Shown piece by piece: positions 61,418-64,000 of a stretch of DNA of 64,000 bases. This stretch comes from Angelakisella massiliensis. Its GTDB lineage: Bacteria; Bacillota; Clostridia; Oscillospirales; Ruminococcaceae. Numbering within the stretch: position 1 is the first letter of the stretch; the number at the start of each line of letters is the position of its first letter. The notes beneath the pieces were generated by a model that searched no databases, was not told where the DNA came from, and saw only the letters and a list, made by a program, of their open reading frames with translations. The DNA lies in the NCBI RefSeq assembly GCF_900104675.1, contig NZ_LT629945.1, positions 1,974,756 to 2,038,755 on the forward strand. Reading direction: 5' to 3'. Both the position numbers and the translations under genes were made by a program.

Positions 61418-62506
61418 ATGAAAAAACGCCTACAATATGTGGATGGCGAAACACTGGCAAATACCATCCTGCCGCCCATCCGATTTGTGATCCATGAGCT
61501 GTTACCCCAGGGACTTCATGTGCTGGCCGGTGCGCCCAAGGTGGGAAAATCATGGCTGTCCCTCTGGATCTGTCTTTGTGTGACTCAGGGAGAAAAGCTC
61601 TGGGACTTCCCCACGCAGAAGGGCTCCGTTCTCTATCTTTGTCTGGAGGACAGCTACGCCCGGATCCAAAACCGTCTGCTGGACCTGACGGACGATGCTC
61701 CAGGGAACCTCTTTTTCTCCATCCTGTCTGAAAAACTCCATGAGGGTTTGGAAGAACAGCTGGAATCCTTCCTGGCAGAACATCCGGATACCGTGCTGGT
61801 AGTCATCGACACCCTCCAGCGTGTCCGCAATCCCATGAAAGACTCAAACCCTTACGCCAGCGACTATCGAGATCTGGGAGTTCTCAAGCAGTTGGCTGAC
61901 CGCCATGGAATTGCTCTGCTGCTCATCCATCATCTGAGAAAGATGAACGACGACGACCCCATGAACATGATCTCCGGCACTACCGGCATCAGCGGCGCCA
62001 CAGACGGGAACTTTGTACTCCGCAAGGACAAGCGCAGCACCGGCACCGCAACCCTCTTCTGCACAGGCAGAGACATCCCCTACCGGGAGCTGTCCCTGGC
62101 ATTCGATGAAGACACCCACCGCTGGGAACTGCGGGAGGACAGCCAGGAACCGCTGCCGGAGCAGAAAACTGATCCCCTCATTGAGGATCTTCTCTCTTTT
62201 CTGAAACAGCATGGTGACTTCACTGGAACCGCCACTGAGCTAGCGACATCCATAGCCGATTTGTCCGGAGAAACGATCCAGCCCAATGTGCTGATAAAAA
62301 AGCTGATCCGCCGGCAGCAGGAACTGTCTCAGCTGGGAATCAGGCTCTCCAGCCGCCGCACTCACACCCGCCGGGAACTGTCTCTGACCATGGTTCGCGT
62401 CGGCTGCGTCAGCAATGACGGTAAAACAGATAGTTTACCAGTATCAGATTTCCCGTCGCAGCCGTCACAGCTGTCGCAAACAAACCAACAGGAGGTATCA
62501 CAATGA
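61418..62506 (+). CDS. RepA-like AAA ATPase of the mobilizable element
   Basis: A 362-aa RecA-fold ATPase (AAA_25/RepA type). HVLAGAPKVGKSWLS is Walker A, VLVVIDTLQRVRNP Walker B, and LLLIHHLRKMNDDDP the following motif, as in hexameric replicative helicases of the RSF1010 RepA type. The C-terminal part (about 245-330) looks like a helix-rich DNA- or partner-binding tail. AAAGGAG precedes ATG 61418. It overlaps the next gene by 4 bp. A role in element replication is inferred. Confidence 0.83.
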   Translation: MKKRLQYVDGETLANTILPPIRFVIHELLPQGLHVLAGAPKVGKSWLSLWICLCVTQGEKLWDFPTQKGSVLYLCLEDSYARIQNRLLDLTDDAPGNLFFSILSEKLHEGLEEQLESFLAEHPDTVLVVIDTLQRVRNPMKDSNPYASDYRDLGVLKQLADRHGIALLLIHHLRKMNDDDPMNMISGTTGISGATDGNFVLRKDKRSTGTATLFCTGRDIPYRELSLAFDEDTHRWELREDSQEPLPEQKTDPLIEDLLSFLKQHGDFTGTATELATSIADLSGETIQPNVLIKKLIRRQQELSQLGIRLSSRRTHTRRELSLTMVRVGCVSNDGKTDSLPVSDFPSQPSQLSQTNQQEVSQ

Positions 62507-62838
62507 AAGATTTTCATACCGCGCATAACCAGTTTCTCAAATCCCTGATTCAGCAGTCCCGGCAGGAGACACTCCAATATGTCAAAAACGGGATGGAAGA
62601 ACAGCTGGGCAGTGCATCCCCCGATGAACAGACCCTGTGGCGTTATCTGCGAAATCCACAGCGCCATACCTCCCTCACCTCCTCCCAACAGCTGGTCGCC
62701 ATGGATTTGCTGCTGGAATGGACGGAAATCAATTTCCGCACTTGCTGCGATCTGCTACGCTATCAGATGCTCCGGCAAAACGGTGTTGTTGATTCGGTGG
62801 AGGAGTTTCTCCAGCTGCTGCAAAAAGAAGCGGAATAG
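62503..62838 (+). CDS. Mobile-element protein of unknown function
   Basis: A 111-aa, mostly helical, soluble protein (MKDFHTAHNQFLKSLIQQSR at the start). Overlap of 4 bp with the RepA-like gene and a CAGGAGG site support it as coding. No recognised motif; it lies between the ATPase and MobC-like genes in such elements. Confidence 0.68.
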   Translation: MKDFHTAHNQFLKSLIQQSRQETLQYVKNGMEEQLGSASPDEQTLWRYLRNPQRHTSLTSSQQLVAMDLLLEWTEINFRTCCDLLRYQMLRQNGVVDSVEEFLQLLQKEAE

Positions 62839-62980
62839 CCGCGGTACCAGGAGCCGAGATTTCCCTCCTTTGAGGAGGGAGCCAGCATCGCGTTTGTCTG
62901 GACGCCGCCACAGCCGCCGCCCCGCCAAACACCCTTTCCGGGCGGAAGCCCGGACCCACTTTGGAAAGGAGGAAAACACC

Positions 62981-63295
62981 ATCAAAGACACAACCTTCAG
63001 CATCCGGGTCTCCACAAAGGATCTGGAGACTATCCGGGAGAAAGCAAAGCTGGCCCGTCTTTCCCAGAGCGACTATGTCACTCGCTGCTGTCTGGGCAGG
63101 CAGGTGGTTGTGGTGGAGGACCTGAAAGAGGTGCACCGTCAGCTCCGGGCTATCGGAACCAATCTCAACCGTCTGACTGCCCTGGACAATATGGGAAAGA
63201 TCCAAACCGTGTACCTGGATCAGACCGTCGATGAGCTGGCAAAAGTGAGTACCGCTCTCCGGGAAATCCAGGAGCGTGGGAGGTGGAGAAAATAG
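62981..63295 (+). CDS. MobC-like relaxosome accessory protein, start codon unusual
   Basis: A roughly 104-aa protein with a ribbon-helix-helix-like N-terminus (FSIRVSTKDLETIREKAKLA) and the MobC-type segment LRAIGTNLNRLTAL, expected to help the relaxase nick at oriT. AAAGGAGG at 62965-62972 sits 8 bp before ATC 62981; there is no in-frame ATG, GTG or TTG nearby. Either ATC is used as a rare start or an ATG has mutated or been misread. It overlaps the relaxase gene by about 13 bp. Confidence 0.75.
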   Translation: MKDTTFSIRVSTKDLETIREKAKLARLSQSDYVTRCCLGRQVVVVEDLKEVHRQLRAIGTNLNRLTALDNMGKIQTVYLDQTVDELAKVSTALREIQERGRWRK

Positions 63296-64000
63296 CCATT
63301 GTTCATTTCGTCAACTCGCCCAAGGGACAGAACCGCAGCGGTATGGCAGCAGTCATGCGCTATGCAGCCCAGGAACAAAAGACTCTGTGGCAAGGTCAGT
63401 CTCTGATCTCCGGTGTGAACTGTCAAGCCAAAAGTGCCTATGATGACTTCCTCAGCACCAAGCTGCTCCACCACAAGGAATCCGGTCGGCTGTATTATCA
63501 TCTGGTGCAGTCCTTCCCAAAAGAAGCACTGGTGGATCCTGTCACTGCTCACCAGGCAGCGGTCCGACTGGCAGGATTCTTTCAGGACTGGGAAGTGCTT
63601 GTTTGCACCCATGTGGATCGGGAGCATATCCACTCCCACCTCATCATCAACAGCGTCAGCATGGAAGAAGGGCGAAAGCTCCATGTATCACAAAGAGAGC
63701 TGGAAAATCTCCGCTGTCAGAACGACCTCATCTGCAAAGAGCTGAACCTGCCAATGTTTGAGGAAAGCGAACACACACGCTCCTCCGCTCTCTCCGGTGG
63801 GGAGTATCACGCCGCCGCCCGGGGAGAGAGCTGGAAGTTCCAGTTGATGAATGCCATTGACCGGTGTATGACCAGAGCCGCAACCCGGAAGGAGTTTCTC
63901 TCGCTGATGGAAGACCAGGGCTATCAGGTAAGATGGAGCGACAGCCGGACAAGCATCACCTACACCACACCCCAGGGGAAGAAGTGCCGGGACAACCGGC
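63283..64000 (+). CDS. MOBP-type relaxase, 3' end outside window
   Basis: At least 239 residues from GTG 63283 (AGGAG 8 bp upstream), open to the window end. AIVHFVNSPKGQNRSGMAAV and VMRYAAQ begin the nickase domain; THVDREHIHSHLIIN is the three-histidine metal motif, and QRELENLRCQNDLICKELNLP matches MobA/VirD2-like relaxases. The enzyme nicks oriT and pilots the strand into the recipient. oriT is expected nearby, but I cannot identify it. Confidence 0.9.
   Translation, partial: MEKIAIVHFVNSPKGQNRSGMAAVMRYAAQEQKTLWQGQSLISGVNCQAKSAYDDFLSTKLLHHKESGRLYYHLVQSFPKEALVDPVTAHQAAVRLAGFFQDWEVLVCTHVDREHIHSHLIINSVSMEEGRKLHVSQRELENLRCQNDLICKELNLPMFEESEHTRSSALSGGEYHAAARGESWKFQLMNAIDRCMTRAATRKEFLSLMEDQGYQVRWSDSRTSITYTTPQGKKCRDNR

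Larger units (their letters stand above)
60690..64000 (+). mobile_element. Mobilizable element (IME/ICE part), continuing past the window
   Basis: GC-rich module with an SOS-type promoter, a sigma-region-4 protein, a RepA-like AAA ATPase, a MobC-like protein and a MOBP-type relaxase in order. This is the mobilization and replication module of integrative mobilizable elements of gut Firmicutes. The integrase and far end lie outside. Left boundary approximate. Confidence 0.75.

Overview
The window reads as chromosomal DNA of an anaerobic, Gram-positive-type bacterium, most likely class Clostridia and possibly an Oscillospiraceae/Ruminococcaceae gut lineage. This rests on strong GGAGG ribosome binding sites, TTG and GTG starts, lipoprotein signal peptides, OmpR/LacI/LysR regulators, a Firmicutes-type LexA box and teichoic-acid-type enzymes. 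No rRNA or tRNA gene was seen, so the assignment is inference.

Layout. 1-7.4 kb: an ABC importer truncated by the window edge (fused permease plus ATPase), a two-component system with a small membrane protein, and a tandem CmpB-type membrane protein. 7.4-13.1 kb: a stand-alone MoaE-like protein, sn-glycerol-1-phosphate dehydrogenase, a CitMHS-type transporter, an alpha/beta hydrolase and a divergent LysR regulator. 13.1-14.2 kb: decayed DNA holding a 168-bp second copy of the end of a PHP phosphatase gene. 14.2-19.3 kb: a LacI-regulated UgpABE-like importer with a metallophosphoesterase. 19.5-21.25 kb: a GC-rich block of small overlapping phage/ICE-like genes that has replaced the 5' end of another ABC permease. 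That permease is also split by an IS110-family element at a CT dinucleotide; its ATPase and PHP phosphatase follow.

26.3-49.3 kb is the centre of interest: a long, all-plus-strand surface-glycan locus. It makes dTDP-L-rhamnose (rfbA, rfbC, rfbB, rfbD), assembles a glycan (several glycosyltransferases, a methyltransferase with coiled-coil repeats, a GT2-GT4 fusion) and exports it by a Wzm/Wzt ABC pair. It ends in a phosphonate module. PEP mutase is fused to two nucleotidyltransferase domains, and next to it lie phosphonopyruvate decarboxylase, a phosphonoacetaldehyde reductase-like alcohol dehydrogenase and a YidC-like membrane domain fused to a TagF/CDP-glycerol-type transferase. The simplest reading is PEP to phosphonopyruvate to phosphonoacetaldehyde to 2-hydroxyethylphosphonate, then CMP activation and transfer to the glycan. 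An acyltransferase gene in this locus is broken at a 13-C tract, so its tail may be phase variable. A similar predicted beta-rich domain recurs in three of the locus proteins.

49.5-58.3 kb: a minus-strand dipeptide-type ABC operon ending in a glycerophosphodiester phosphodiesterase, with two divergent LacI-type regulators. 58.3-60.7 kb: degenerate DNA and an IS256-family element. 60.7-64 kb: the start of a mobilizable element (LexA-box promoter, sigma-region-4 protein, RepA-like ATPase, MobC-like protein, relaxase) that runs off the window.
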